This document shows positions 18,408-26,994 of a stretch of 64,000 nucleotides of DNA, one piece after another. The position numbers and the translations under genes are program-made. The notes under the pieces were generated by a model. It did no database searches. It saw only the letters and a program-made list of their open reading frames with translations, and was not told the DNA's origin. How positions within the stretch are numbered: the first letter of the stretch is position 1; each line of letters opens with the position of its first letter. Source of the stretch: Chengkuizengella marina (GTDB lineage Bacteria; Bacillota; Bacilli; Paenibacillales; KCTC-33759); the NCBI RefSeq assembly GCF_009910845.1, contig NZ_SIJB01000030.1, forward strand, positions 116,087-180,086, given 5' to 3'.

Positions 18408-19133
18408 ATGTTTTTTAAAAATTTTAGAGTGAAAATGATATCTATCTTATTTTTGCCTATGATTGCATTATTAACCACATCAAGTATTACTCCACAATTA
18501 CAACAGGTTGAAAGTGACGAAGTATTGGAATATGAAGATTCTTACAATAACGTTTCTGTGATAAATACACAATTAGACTCAACATCATCGACTTATCAAA
18601 AAGATTTTATTTTGGAAGAAATAAAAAAAATGAAACAAGAAATCTCAAAAAGAAAACGTGAAAAAGAGATACAAAATGCGAATATAAAAATAAAGAATGA
18701 GAAATTAAGTAATTCGGTAGCAATTTTAAGTGAAAACCAAATACGTAAGCAATATCGAGCTGTAGAAGTTATAGCAACTGGATATTATGCTGGAGTAGAT
18801 TCAACCGGCAAAACGCCTGATCATCCTGAATATGGAATTACATATTCAGGTGTAAAGGTTAGAAGAATGCCTGAATCAGTATCTACAATTGCTGCTGATT
18901 TAAACTTATTTCCATTAGGTACAGTTCTCTATATACCAGGTTATGGTTATGGTATTGTGGCAGATATAGGTTCTGCTATCAAGGGCAATGTCATTGATCT
19001 ATATTTTAACACAAAGGAAGACGTATATAAGTTATGGGGCAAAAAGAAATTAGATGTTTTTATTATTGAGGAAGGTAATGGACGAATTACCGAGGCTATT
19101 CTTCAACAGAAAATAGATACCTTTCGAAGTTAA
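18408..19133 (+). CDS. 3D-domain cell wall protein (probable lytic transglycosylase type)
   Basis: A 241-residue protein with an N-terminal signal or anchor segment (about 8-28, ISILFLPMIALLTTS). A charged coiled-coil-like stretch follows at about 65-110 (LEEIKKMKQEISKRKREKE). The C-terminal 3D domain covers about 120-228. The three aspartates that name the domain are in VADIGSAIKGNVIDLYF near 185-200 and D upstream in the fold; ATGYYAG and GTVLYIPGYG match the double-psi beta-barrel of YuiC/Rpf-like muralytic enzymes. It probably acts on peptidoglycan outside the membrane, perhaps in sporulation or germination. The usual G5 or LysM modules are absent. Confidence 0.85.
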   Translation: MFFKNFRVKMISILFLPMIALLTTSSITPQLQQVESDEVLEYEDSYNNVSVINTQLDSTSSTYQKDFILEEIKKMKQEISKRKREKEIQNANIKIKNEKLSNSVAILSENQIRKQYRAVEVIATGYYAGVDSTGKTPDHPEYGITYSGVKVRRMPESVSTIAADLNLFPLGTVLYIPGYGYGIVADIGSAIKGNVIDLYFNTKEDVYKLWGKKKLDVFIIEEGNGRITEAILQQKIDTFRS

Positions 19134-19236
19134 TTAATGTTCACAACCCACTAAATTAATATGCATAAAATGTTTTTTATGTGAAATAATACTATCGAAT
19201 ACAACGATTAGTATTGTGGTGGGAGGTGAATTCATA

Positions 19237-19383
19237 GTGGCTAAAAATAGAAACAACCAAAGAAATCAGAATCAGAATAATCAAAACAATGAGCAGTTTA
19301 ATGAAGAATTTGCAGAAGAAGTAACTGCTAAGAATACTAAGAAAACAGGTCAGAATGCAAGAAATCAAGAAGCAAATGAGTAA
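19237..19383 (+). CDS. Small Asn/Gln-rich protein, likely gamma-type SASP
   Basis: A 48-residue GTG-start gene, with GGGAGG ending 10 nt upstream. The product is rich in Asn, Gln and Arg, then has QFNEEFAEEVTAKN and ends GQNARNQEANE. The Asn/Gln-rich N-terminus followed by an EFA(S/E)E block is the layout of gamma-type small acid-soluble spore proteins, which serve as amino acid stores in spores. The match is by eye and the protein is short for the type, which usually has two such repeats. A perfect terminator follows, so it is transcribed alone. Confidence 0.6.
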   Translation: MAKNRNNQRNQNQNNQNNEQFNEEFAEEVTAKNTKKTGQNARNQEANE

Positions 19384-19401
19384 AAGTTCATTTATTTTTT
19401 A

Positions 19402-19439
19402 AGAAAGTGATTTGCATACAGCAAATCACTTTCTTTTTC
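19402..19439 (+). terminator. Terminator after SASP-like gene
   Basis: Fourteen-base arms AGAAAGTGATTTGC and GCAAATCACTTTCT with a 5-nt loop, then TTTTT. Confidence 0.92.
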
Positions 19440-19529
19440 AGAAATTAGAATTTATATATACTGTCTTGCCTTTAAAGCTTGCCAATCGATGAGTTTTCTT
19501 TACAATAAATGATTTGGAGGTAGGAAACA

Positions 19530-19937
19530 TTGAAGCCTATTCAGTCTAAAATCGAAAATAAAGAGGATTTATTTTCAAATATATATAAAGGATTAAAACC
19601 TTTACAATTTTCACTTGGAAGCAATTGGGAGTATGACCATGGCTATTTCGACCATGCTTTAGACGATAAGTCACAGGTATGGTTACGTATTCCATTTCAA
19701 GTGACGAGTGGACAATTAGATGGAGAAATTGAAAATCAATCCACGATGATTCAAATACGCACTCCATTCGTACTGAAACATGTCTACAATGAAGGATTAG
19801 ATCAAGAAGCTAGTATCCGTACATATGGAGCTTTATTAGATCAATTTCAAACACCATTGGACAAAGATGCAGAAATTGAAGAAATGTGGATATTAAAAGC
19901 GGAAGAACTTATTAAAGAAGTTGAACTTCAAATTTAA
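19530..19937 (+). CDS. YugN-like family protein
   Basis: A 135-residue soluble protein starting at TTG, with GGAGGTAGG at good distance. The motifs LGSNWEYDHGYFDHALDD and the following VWLRIPFQVTSGQLDG match the YugN-like family of Bacillales, whose function is unknown. No signal peptide or membrane segment is present. It is flanked by an upstream terminator and by the htrA promoter region, so it is likely a single-gene unit. Confidence 0.8.
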   Translation: MKPIQSKIENKEDLFSNIYKGLKPLQFSLGSNWEYDHGYFDHALDDKSQVWLRIPFQVTSGQLDGEIENQSTMIQIRTPFVLKHVYNEGLDQEASIRTYGALLDQFQTPLDKDAEIEEMWILKAEELIKEVELQI

Positions 19938-20128
19938 TTCACAATAAAAATGATTATATACATAAGAAATCTATTATTTTTTTGATCCCGAGACTTTTTA
20001 CTTCTATTTTATCTATTTTTAAGGTTTATTTAATGTTTATACTGCATGATATAGACAACAATAAATGATATAATGATTTATGTCATTATTCATAAATAAA
20101 TCTTAATACAACTTAAGGAGGTTTTCTT

Positions 20129-21613
20129 ATGGATGATAATAATAGAGGTAAAAATGATTATAGTGATTTTTTCAGCGAAGATAAGTCGAAAGAAAGAAAA
20201 GATCAAGATAAACAAGAGCAAAAAAGTGAATATTATTCATACGGATCATTTAAACCTACTGAACCTATAAAGGAGACAGAATATACATCATATTCATCTA
20301 GCAGAGGGCACTCAACAGAGGTGGAAATTAATAAACCAAATGAAATATCTGTTTATAATGCTGAACAAAAAGATGTGCCAAATAATGAATATAACGGATC
20401 AGAATGGACATATTCTACTAGGAAAAAGCGATCTTCTTTTAAAGGTATGTTTGCTGCATTTATGGCAGGTGTTGTAGTTGTAGGTGGGCTTATGTTTGCC
20501 TCAGATAAAATGAATTTATTTTCATCTGAGACACCTCTATCTGGCCAACCTTCTGTACCTTCAAATGTAATCCCAGCAAATGGTAGTGAAAACCAGGCTT
20601 CCATTACATTTCAAAATAGACCAGACAATATAGCAGATATTGTAGAACAAGCTAGTCCTGCAGTAGTGAAAATAGAAACATATAATACAAAGAACAACAG
20701 TAACAATCGCAATGATGATATTTTCAGATACTTTTTTGGAGATGATTATAATTCAACACCAAATGGACCGCAGGCTTCTGGATTAGGGTCAGGTTTTATT
20801 TTTGACCAAGAGGGATACATTTTAACCAATGAACATGTAGTATCAGGAGCAGATGAGATATATGTAGAGCTTGAAGGATATGAAAATAAATTTGAAGCTG
20901 AATTATTAGGTTCATCTTATGATTTGGATCTTGCAGTTTTAAAAATAGAAGGAAGTGAATCCTTTCCAACCTTAGAAATAGGTGACTCTGATCAACTAAG
21001 AGTAGGGGATTGGGTAACGGCAATTGGGAATCCAGTAGGATTTGATCATTCTGTGAGTGTAGGTGTTCTTAGTGCAAATGAAAGAGAGATCTCAATTCCT
21101 GATTCACAAGGAACAAGAACCTATGAACATTTACTTCAAACAGATGCATCTATTAACCCAGGAAATTCTGGAGGACCTTTGATTAATCTTAATGGAGAGG
21201 TTATTGGAATTAATACTGCGGTAAGTACAGATGCTCAAGGAATTGGCTTTGCTATACCGACAAGTACCATAGATGAAGTATTAGATAATTTGAAAAATAA
21301 TGTATCCATCCCTAAACCGTATATCGGGGTTGGGTTATACGATATAGATGATGAAGTACAGCAAGCATTAAATTTAAAAGACAAAGATGGTGTTTTGATC
21401 ACTCAAGTTGAAAGACCTAGTCCAGCTTCTCGTGCAGGTATTAAGCCAAATGATGTGATTATTGAATTAAATGGTGAGCCAATTAACAATGCAAATGATC
21501 TCATTAATAAAGTAAAGGAAATGAATATTGGTGAGTCAGTCAATTTAACGGTTATAAGAGAAGGTAAGACTTACGAGACAGCAGTTACTATCGGAGATAA
21601 AAATGCAAAGTGA
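20129..21613 (+). CDS. htrA: HtrA/DegP-type membrane serine protease
   Basis: A 494-residue S1C protease that degrades or refolds damaged exported proteins. A long polar cytoplasmic segment (1-105, rich in Lys/Glu/Ser) precedes one membrane span at about 108-128 (FAAFMAGVVVVGGLMFAS). The protease domain has the triad His236 (TNEHVV), Asp267 (YDLDLAVLK) and Ser347 (NPGNSGGPL). One PDZ domain follows at about 395-490 (YIGVGLYDI through AVTIGDK). AAGGAGG precedes the ATG. The next genes encode an OmpR-type regulator and sensor, as in CssRS- or MprAB-linked stress proteases, so envelope-stress control is a reasonable inference. A terminator separates them. Confidence 0.94.
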   Translation: MDDNNRGKNDYSDFFSEDKSKERKDQDKQEQKSEYYSYGSFKPTEPIKETEYTSYSSSRGHSTEVEINKPNEISVYNAEQKDVPNNEYNGSEWTYSTRKKRSSFKGMFAAFMAGVVVVGGLMFASDKMNLFSSETPLSGQPSVPSNVIPANGSENQASITFQNRPDNIADIVEQASPAVVKIETYNTKNNSNNRNDDIFRYFFGDDYNSTPNGPQASGLGSGFIFDQEGYILTNEHVVSGADEIYVELEGYENKFEAELLGSSYDLDLAVLKIEGSESFPTLEIGDSDQLRVGDWVTAIGNPVGFDHSVSVGVLSANEREISIPDSQGTRTYEHLLQTDASINPGNSGGPLINLNGEVIGINTAVSTDAQGIGFAIPTSTIDEVLDNLKNNVSIPKPYIGVGLYDIDDEVQQALNLKDKDGVLITQVERPSPASRAGIKPNDVIIELNGEPINNANDLINKVKEMNIGESVNLTVIREGKTYETAVTIGDKNAK

Positions 21614-21666
21614 TGAATGGACGTCTTGTAATCATATAAAAAATGAATAATGAATGTTAAACTTGT

Positions 21667-21714
21667 AAGAAAGTAGAGTGATAGTGGTGTAAGGCTAACT
21701 CTACTTTCTTTTTT
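21667..21714 (+). terminator. Terminator after htrA
   Basis: Thirteen-base arms AAGAAAGTAGAGT and ACTCTACTTTCTT around an 18-nt loop, followed by T residues. Confidence 0.88.
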
Positions 21715-21761
21715 AAAGGAAAATTTGTAAAAGTTCATTTTGGTAAAAAAGGAGAGTACGA

Positions 21762-22442
21762 ATGAGGAAAAAAATTTTAATAATTGATGATGATGAAAAA
21801 ATCACATCTATGTTAAAAAGAAACCTTGCATTTGAAGGTTATATGATACAAACGGCCAATCACGTAAATGATGGTTTAATGATTTTAAGAGATGAAGAGC
21901 CTGATCTTTTAATTTTGGACATTATGATGCCTGTAATGGATGGCTGGGAGGTATGCAGAAGAATTCGAGAGGGTGGAAGTCAAATGCCCATCCTTATGTT
22001 AACTGCTAAAGACGATGTCAGTGATCGAGTGAAAGGCTTAGATACAGGAGCGGATGATTATTTAGTAAAGCCGTTTGCTTTAGAAGAACTTTTGGCAAGA
22101 GTTAGAGCTTTACTTCGTAGAAACCAAGGTGTTGTTGAAGAAGATAAACAACAACTTCAATATGAAGATATCATTCTTGATTTAGACACTAGGGAAGTAT
22201 TTCGAAATGGAATATCTATAGAGTTAACAACGAAAGAATTTGAGTTGTTGCATTTATTTTTAAGCAATCCTAATAAAGTGCTCTCTCGTGATGTCATCAT
22301 GGATAAAATATGGGGTTATGATTATAGTGGAGAATCAAATGTAATTGAGGTATACATTGCGTTACTGAGACAGAAAACAGAAGAAAATGGAGAAAAAAGA
22401 ATCATTCACACAAAAAGAGGGGCGGGTTATGTCCTAAGATAG
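21762..22442 (+). CDS. OmpR/PhoB-family response regulator
   Basis: A 226-residue regulator. The receiver domain (1-118) has the acidic pocket IDDDEK, the phosphoacceptor Asp near residue 53 in LLILDIMMPVMDGWE, LMLTAKDD and KPFALEEL with the conserved Lys. The winged-helix DNA-binding domain is at about 130-225 (LTTKEFELLHLFLSNPNKVLSRDVIMDKIWGY, and the closing HTKRGAGYVLR). GGAGAG precedes the ATG. The cognate kinase starts 44 bp downstream. The pair sits next to htrA, so htrA is a candidate target. Confidence 0.94.
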   Translation: MRKKILIIDDDEKITSMLKRNLAFEGYMIQTANHVNDGLMILRDEEPDLLILDIMMPVMDGWEVCRRIREGGSQMPILMLTAKDDVSDRVKGLDTGADDYLVKPFALEELLARVRALLRRNQGVVEEDKQQLQYEDIILDLDTREVFRNGISIELTTKEFELLHLFLSNPNKVLSRDVIMDKIWGYDYSGESNVIEVYIALLRQKTEENGEKRIIHTKRGAGYVLR

Positions 22443-22486
22443 GTCATACAGAGCTTTTTTATGGTGCTTAGTTGAGGTGAAACTTA

Positions 22487-23965
22487 ATGTCTATTCGTTT
22501 ACGTTTAACAATGTGGTATACAGGAATTCTAGCCGTGATGATCATTGTGCTTGGCATCGTGTTGTATTTAGTTCTAGCAACCAATTTATTTAACTCAGAA
22601 GAAGATAATTTAATAAGTCAAGGTGATGAAGTATATAATGAAATGTTAATTAACTTAGAAAGAACATTTTATTTAGCTCCTGATGGAACACCTGTCATTC
22701 AGTATGAACTGCCTAATCTCAACTTTTTGACATCCTCTTCGTATTTATTGCAAGTTGTGAACAGAAAAGGAGTTGTAGAGGATAAGAGCTTTGCTCTATT
22801 TGATAATGAAATTCCATTAGATGAGGAAACATTTGAGGCTGTAAAAGATGGAGCCCAAATCATTAAAACAACGAAGATTAATAATGTCTCTTTATTAACA
22901 CTTTACAAACCAATCGTACAACAGAATGAAGTCATTGGTATTTTGCTAATCGCTACAGTAATTGATGATATTTATTCTTATTTAAATATGTTTCAGTGGA
23001 TTTATACGATATCTGGTGTAGTTTTAATTGGAATTGCTGCTACTATAGGATTATTTATGGCTCGGAAAACATTAAAGCCCATTGAAAATGTTATATTAGC
23101 TGCTAATCAAATTGAAAAAAGTACAGATTTAGATAACCGAATCTTGTATGAAGGGCCTAATGATGAAATAGGGCGATTAATTCATACTATTAACGGTATG
23201 TTATCACGTATTCAGGTTATTTATGCAGAATTGGAAGATGCGTATCGTTTGCAAAGAAGGTTTGTTTCGGATGCTTCTCATGAATTAAGAACTCCTTTAA
23301 CTACAATTAGAGGGAATATTGAATTTTTAGAAAAAATGTGGCAGACCAATAAAGATACTCATCTATCCGATGGAGAAAAAATGAAGCTGACGATGGAATC
23401 TGTTGTAGACATTTCTTCAGAAGCAGAAAGAATGAGTAATCTTGTTAATGATTTATTATCTCTAGCTAGGGCTGATGCTGGTTATGAAATGGAAAAAGAG
23501 AACATTGCCATTAAACCAGTTTTAGAACAAGTCATAAGAAAAGCACAATTCTTACCTAAGAATGTTGATTTTATAGTTGGAGATTTAGAGATTCTAAACG
23601 ATAATTTAGTATATGGAAATAACGAGTATTTACAAGAGATGTTGTTTATTTTTATAGAAAATGCCTTTAAATATACTGAAGAGGGCCATGTTGAATTAGA
23701 AGTAAAAATTCTAGAAAACCAAGTTGGTATTCATATTTCAGATACTGGAATAGGAATGAACAAAGATGATATTCCTCATATTTTTCAAAGATTTTATCGT
23801 GCTGATGTATCTAGAGGGACAAAACCAGGAACAGGTTTAGGATTATCTATTGCAAAGTGGATTATTGACGAACATTACGGATCAGTGGAAGTATATACGA
23901 GTTTAGGGTCAGGTACAAAATTTATAATTTGGATTCCTTTGGTTCAATCATATCTAGATGATTAA
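22487..23965 (+). CDS. Sensor histidine kinase, partner of the OmpR-type regulator
   Basis: A 492-residue membrane kinase. Two membrane spans (about 10-32 and 165-188) enclose an extracellular domain of about 130 residues. HAMP follows at 185-245 (ARKTLKPIENVILAANQIEKS). The H-box is SDASHELRTPLTTIRGN near 262 with the phosphorylated His. The ATPase domain has N-box ENAFKYT, G1 DTGIGM, F-box FQRFYR and G2 GTGLGLSI, so all catalytic motifs are intact. It is co-transcribed with the response regulator. The signal is unknown; the neighbouring HtrA protease suggests envelope stress. Confidence 0.93.
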   Translation: MSIRLRLTMWYTGILAVMIIVLGIVLYLVLATNLFNSEEDNLISQGDEVYNEMLINLERTFYLAPDGTPVIQYELPNLNFLTSSSYLLQVVNRKGVVEDKSFALFDNEIPLDEETFEAVKDGAQIIKTTKINNVSLLTLYKPIVQQNEVIGILLIATVIDDIYSYLNMFQWIYTISGVVLIGIAATIGLFMARKTLKPIENVILAANQIEKSTDLDNRILYEGPNDEIGRLIHTINGMLSRIQVIYAELEDAYRLQRRFVSDASHELRTPLTTIRGNIEFLEKMWQTNKDTHLSDGEKMKLTMESVVDISSEAERMSNLVNDLLSLARADAGYEMEKENIAIKPVLEQVIRKAQFLPKNVDFIVGDLEILNDNLVYGNNEYLQEMLFIFIENAFKYTEEGHVELEVKILENQVGIHISDTGIGMNKDDIPHIFQRFYRADVSRGTKPGTGLGLSIAKWIIDEHYGSVEVYTSLGSGTKFIIWIPLVQSYLDD

Positions 23966-24019
23966 TGCTATAATGAGCATAGGGTTTTATGTGTTTATAT
24001 TTATTTGAGGTGATATGAA

Positions 24020-24970
24020 ATGGAAGTTATTAAAATCTCCCCTAGGGGTTATTGTTATGGTGTAGTAGATGCTATGGTGCTTGCTATGCAAACAGCTAAA
24101 AACTTAGATTTACCAAGGCCTATTTATATATTAGGTATGATTGTTCATAATAAACATGTTACAGATGCTTTTCAAGAAGAGGGTGTGATTACCTTAGATG
24201 GGGAAAATCGCCTAGAAATATTAGAAAAAGTGGATAAGGGAACAGTGATTTTTACCGCTCATGGTGTTTCACCAGAAGTTCGCAAAAAAACGAGGGAAAA
24301 AGGCTTAACGGTTGTAGATGCTACTTGTCCAGATGTAACAAGAACACATGATTTAATTCGAGAGAAAGCGGCAGAAGGTTATCAAGTCATATACATTGGA
24401 AAAAAGGGACATCCTGAACCAGAGGGTGCTATGGGTATTGCTCCTGATCATGTTACTTTAATAGAAAAAGAAGGCGAAATTGATAAGTTAAATGTAAATA
24501 CGGAGCGTATTATTATCACAAATCAAACTACGATGAGTCAATGGGATATTCGACATATTATTAATCGTTTAATTGAAAAATATCCAACAGCCGAAATCCA
24601 TAATGAAATTTGCCTGGCTACTCAAGTAAGGCAAGAAGCAGTAGCCAATCAGGCCAGAGACGCTGATTTATTAATCGTTGTGGGTGACCCACGAAGTAAT
24701 AATTCGAATCGTCTTGCTCAAGTTTCTGAAGAAATATCTGGAGTAAAAGCATACAGAATAGCAGATGTATCAGAATTAAAACAAGAATGGTTGAAACACG
24801 TTAGAAATGTAGCAGTCACTTCAGGTGCCTCAACTCCAACGTTGATTACAAAAGAAGTGATAGAATACTTGGAACAATATGATCCAAATGATGAGAATAC
24901 AAAAGGCATTCATCGCACCATCAATAAAGATAAACTATTGCCTCGTGCAAAAATAAAATCATCAAAGTAA
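24020..24970 (+). CDS. ispH: 4-hydroxy-3-methylbut-2-enyl diphosphate reductase IspH
   Basis: A 316-residue iron-sulfur enzyme that catalyses the last step of the MEP isoprenoid pathway, giving IPP and DMAPP. The three Fe-S cysteines are Cys12 (SPRGYCYG), Cys103 (VDATCPDV) and Cys198 (NEICLATQ). AHGVSP and TSGASTP are further family motifs. TGAGGTGA precedes the ATG. Length fits the family. It stands alone between the two-component operon and the DAHP synthase. Confidence 0.96.
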   Translation: MEVIKISPRGYCYGVVDAMVLAMQTAKNLDLPRPIYILGMIVHNKHVTDAFQEEGVITLDGENRLEILEKVDKGTVIFTAHGVSPEVRKKTREKGLTVVDATCPDVTRTHDLIREKAAEGYQVIYIGKKGHPEPEGAMGIAPDHVTLIEKEGEIDKLNVNTERIIITNQTTMSQWDIRHIINRLIEKYPTAEIHNEICLATQVRQEAVANQARDADLLIVVGDPRSNNSNRLAQVSEEISGVKAYRIADVSELKQEWLKHVRNVAVTSGASTPTLITKEVIEYLEQYDPNDENTKGIHRTINKDKLLPRAKIKSSK

Positions 24971-25130
24971 ATCAACCATTTTTTACAAGTACCTTGACTA
25001 AAGAGGGAAAATGATATATATTAACTTTAATACTTAAAAGCGTATAAGCGTTGAAGCGTATTAGCATATTTAAATGAAAAGTATATAAAAATTTTTGATT
25101 TGAAATATAAAAAATTGGGAGTGGAGAAAC

Positions 25131-26174
25131 ATGATCGTAATTACATCAAATGCAATAAGCGAAGATCGATTGTCAGAAATCGTAGGACACATTGAAACAC
25201 AAGGAGTAAAAACACATATATCAAAAGGAACGGATCGTACGGTCATTGGAATTGTGGGAAAAGCAGATCCAATATTAGCAGAACAGATTCGTCAAATGAA
25301 AGATGTTGAAGATGTTATAAAAATTACAAAATCATATAAACTTGCAAGTCGTGATTTCCAACCGAATGATACAATCATAGATATTAAAGGTGTTAAAATT
25401 GGAGGAGATAACTTAGTAATCATGGGAGGGCCATGTGCAGTTGAATCTGCTGAGCAAATGGATGAAATTGCAGCGATTGTTAAAGCGGCTGGTGGTCAAG
25501 TATTGCGTGGAGGTGCCTTCAAACCAAGAACAGGTCCTTATAGTTTCCAAGGGGTTGGAGTAGAGGGACTTGAAATGATGGCTGAAGCAGGAAGAAAACA
25601 CGGTCTTTTAACGATTACAGAAGTTATGACTCCAGAATATGTAGATGTAATAGCAGAACATGCTGATATTTTACAGATCGGTACACGTAATATGCAAAAT
25701 TTTGATTTGTTGCGCAAATTAGGAGAAATTGATACACCTGTTTTATTAAAAAGAGGATTTTCTGCTACTTATGATGAGCTTTTAAATGCGGCTGAATATA
25801 TATTAGCAGGTGGAAATCCAAATGTTATGTTATGTGAAAGAGGAATTCGTACGTTTGAAACTTACACAAGAAATACACTTGATCTAACGGCTATTCCAGT
25901 ACTCCAACAATTAAGTCATTTACCGGTAATTTCTGATCCAAGTCATGGTACAGGACGTAGGGAGTTAGTTGAAACAATGTCCAAAGCTTCTGTTGCTGCA
26001 GGTGCAAATGGGCTGATTGTGGAGATGCATACAGATCCTGATAACTCAATGACAGGTGATGGGGTACAATCATTGTTCCCAGATCAATTTACTTCTCTTT
26101 TGCAAGATATCGAAAAGTTAGCTCCGTTATTGGGCAAAAAATTTGATATCATAAAAGAACCTGTATTAAAATAA
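25131..26174 (+). CDS. aroF: 3-deoxy-7-phosphoheptulonate (DAHP) synthase, type I-beta
   Basis: A 347-residue enzyme for the first step of aromatic amino acid synthesis (PEP plus erythrose 4-phosphate). Residues 1-70 form a ferredoxin-like regulatory domain, as in Thermotoga and many Bacillota enzymes, where it mediates feedback by Tyr or Phe. The barrel has IMGGPCAVES, GGAFKPRTGPYSFQGVG, LQIGTRNMQNF, LLKRGF and DPSHGTGRRE. No chorismate mutase domain is fused, unlike Bacillus AroA. GGGAGTGGAG is upstream of the ATG. No terminator is obvious after it. Confidence 0.94.
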   Translation: MIVITSNAISEDRLSEIVGHIETQGVKTHISKGTDRTVIGIVGKADPILAEQIRQMKDVEDVIKITKSYKLASRDFQPNDTIIDIKGVKIGGDNLVIMGGPCAVESAEQMDEIAAIVKAAGGQVLRGGAFKPRTGPYSFQGVGVEGLEMMAEAGRKHGLLTITEVMTPEYVDVIAEHADILQIGTRNMQNFDLLRKLGEIDTPVLLKRGFSATYDELLNAAEYILAGGNPNVMLCERGIRTFETYTRNTLDLTAIPVLQQLSHLPVISDPSHGTGRRELVETMSKASVAAGANGLIVEMHTDPDNSMTGDGVQSLFPDQFTSLLQDIEKLAPLLGKKFDIIKEPVLK

Positions 26175-26255
26175 AACTAGACTTTACCTGAAATAAAATA
26201 GTAACAGGACCTATCCCCTATAAGAGACATTTAAAAATCCTATACTCTTTTTAGA

Positions 26256-26287
26256 TGAAGGAATAAATGAACTTGAAGGGGATTTTC
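26256..26287 (+). repeat. Direct repeat copy 1 (pairs with 26748-26779)
   Basis: Thirty-two bases starting TGAAGGAATAAATGAACTTG match the second copy with one difference. Weaker similarity continues about 45 bp upstream (ATTAAAAATCCT). The two copies flank the 102-aa membrane gene. Each holds an AGGGG block and an ATG, so either could be a leader or promoter-proximal element. Confidence 0.7.
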
Positions 26288-26352
26288 ATTGATGCTTAAA
26301 ATAATCAATCTATATCCTAACAGTTGGAAGTTAAATAAAAAGGACTTTAAAA

Positions 26353-26661
26353 ATGGATGTGATTGTAATTAACAAGAAAGTTTTTAGGTTTGTAATATCA
26401 CTAATAGGTACAATTATCTTACTTTTTACTTTGGTGTTTTTTATAGTTAAAAACATAAATCCAAATGTTCCTATTAGTATGATAAGTAGTAACTTTTTTA
26501 CAATAAATTTTATATTATTAATTTTTCTATATGTTCCGTTTTATTTTATTTATAAAAAAACGCAAAGTTTTAGTTTGCTTTTTATAATATATATCATACT
26601 TTTTTTGTTATTTTATTACTTTGGAATTGCATTTAATAATTTAGATAATTATGGACCTTGA
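26353..26661 (+). CDS. Hypothetical small membrane protein
   Basis: A 102-residue protein with three hydrophobic segments at about 11-33, 48-66 and 74-92, and a polar C-terminus (NNLDNYGP). AAGGAC lies about 8 nt before the ATG. The sequence is more AT-rich than its neighbours, and it sits between two copies of a 32-bp direct repeat. I recognise no family. It may be real, a recently acquired gene or a decayed one. Confidence 0.5.
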   Translation: MDVIVINKKVFRFVISLIGTIILLFTLVFFIVKNINPNVPISMISSNFFTINFILLIFLYVPFYFIYKKTQSFSLLFIIYIILFLLFYYFGIAFNNLDNYGP

Positions 26662-26747
26662 CTATAATTTTTTTTAGAAAAATTTTACTTGCTTTAAAGT
26701 GAATAGCTATCCTCCCCTCTAAGTAATTAAAAATCCTTTATGATAGT

Positions 26748-26779
26748 TGAAGGAATAAATGAACTTGGAGGGGATTTTC
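26748..26779 (+). repeat. Direct repeat copy 2 (pairs with 26256-26287)
   Basis: Thirty-two bases matching copy 1 with one change (G for A in CTTGGAGGGG). It lies upstream of the glnA promoter. Confidence 0.7.
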
Positions 26780-26885
26780 TCTTCTCAATATAACCTTTTT
26801 TTTGATTTATTTGAAATATAAACCAAACCTATGGAGGAAGTGTGAGAATATCTAACATTAAACTTAAAAATACCTTACATGACTA

Positions 26886-26914
26886 TTGACTATCATCATA
26901 TCAAGTTTTATAAT
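26886..26914 (+). promoter_or_regulatory. Strong sigma-A promoter of glnA
   Basis: TTGACT (26886-26891) and TATAAT (26909-26914) are spaced by exactly 17 bp, 81 bp ahead of the glnA ATG. I looked for a GlnR/TnrA box of the TGTNAN7TNACA type nearby and did not find a clear one. Confidence 0.8.
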
Positions 26915-26994
26915 AACTTTAACTTATAAACTTGAACATTAACAGTCAATATATCAGTTAACGTTCGGAAAAATGGCAAATGGGAGGAAATAGG

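Noticed and set aside
26662..26994. GlnR/TnrA operator upstream of glnA
   Set aside because: No sequence close to TGTNAN7TNACA was found by eye around the promoter.
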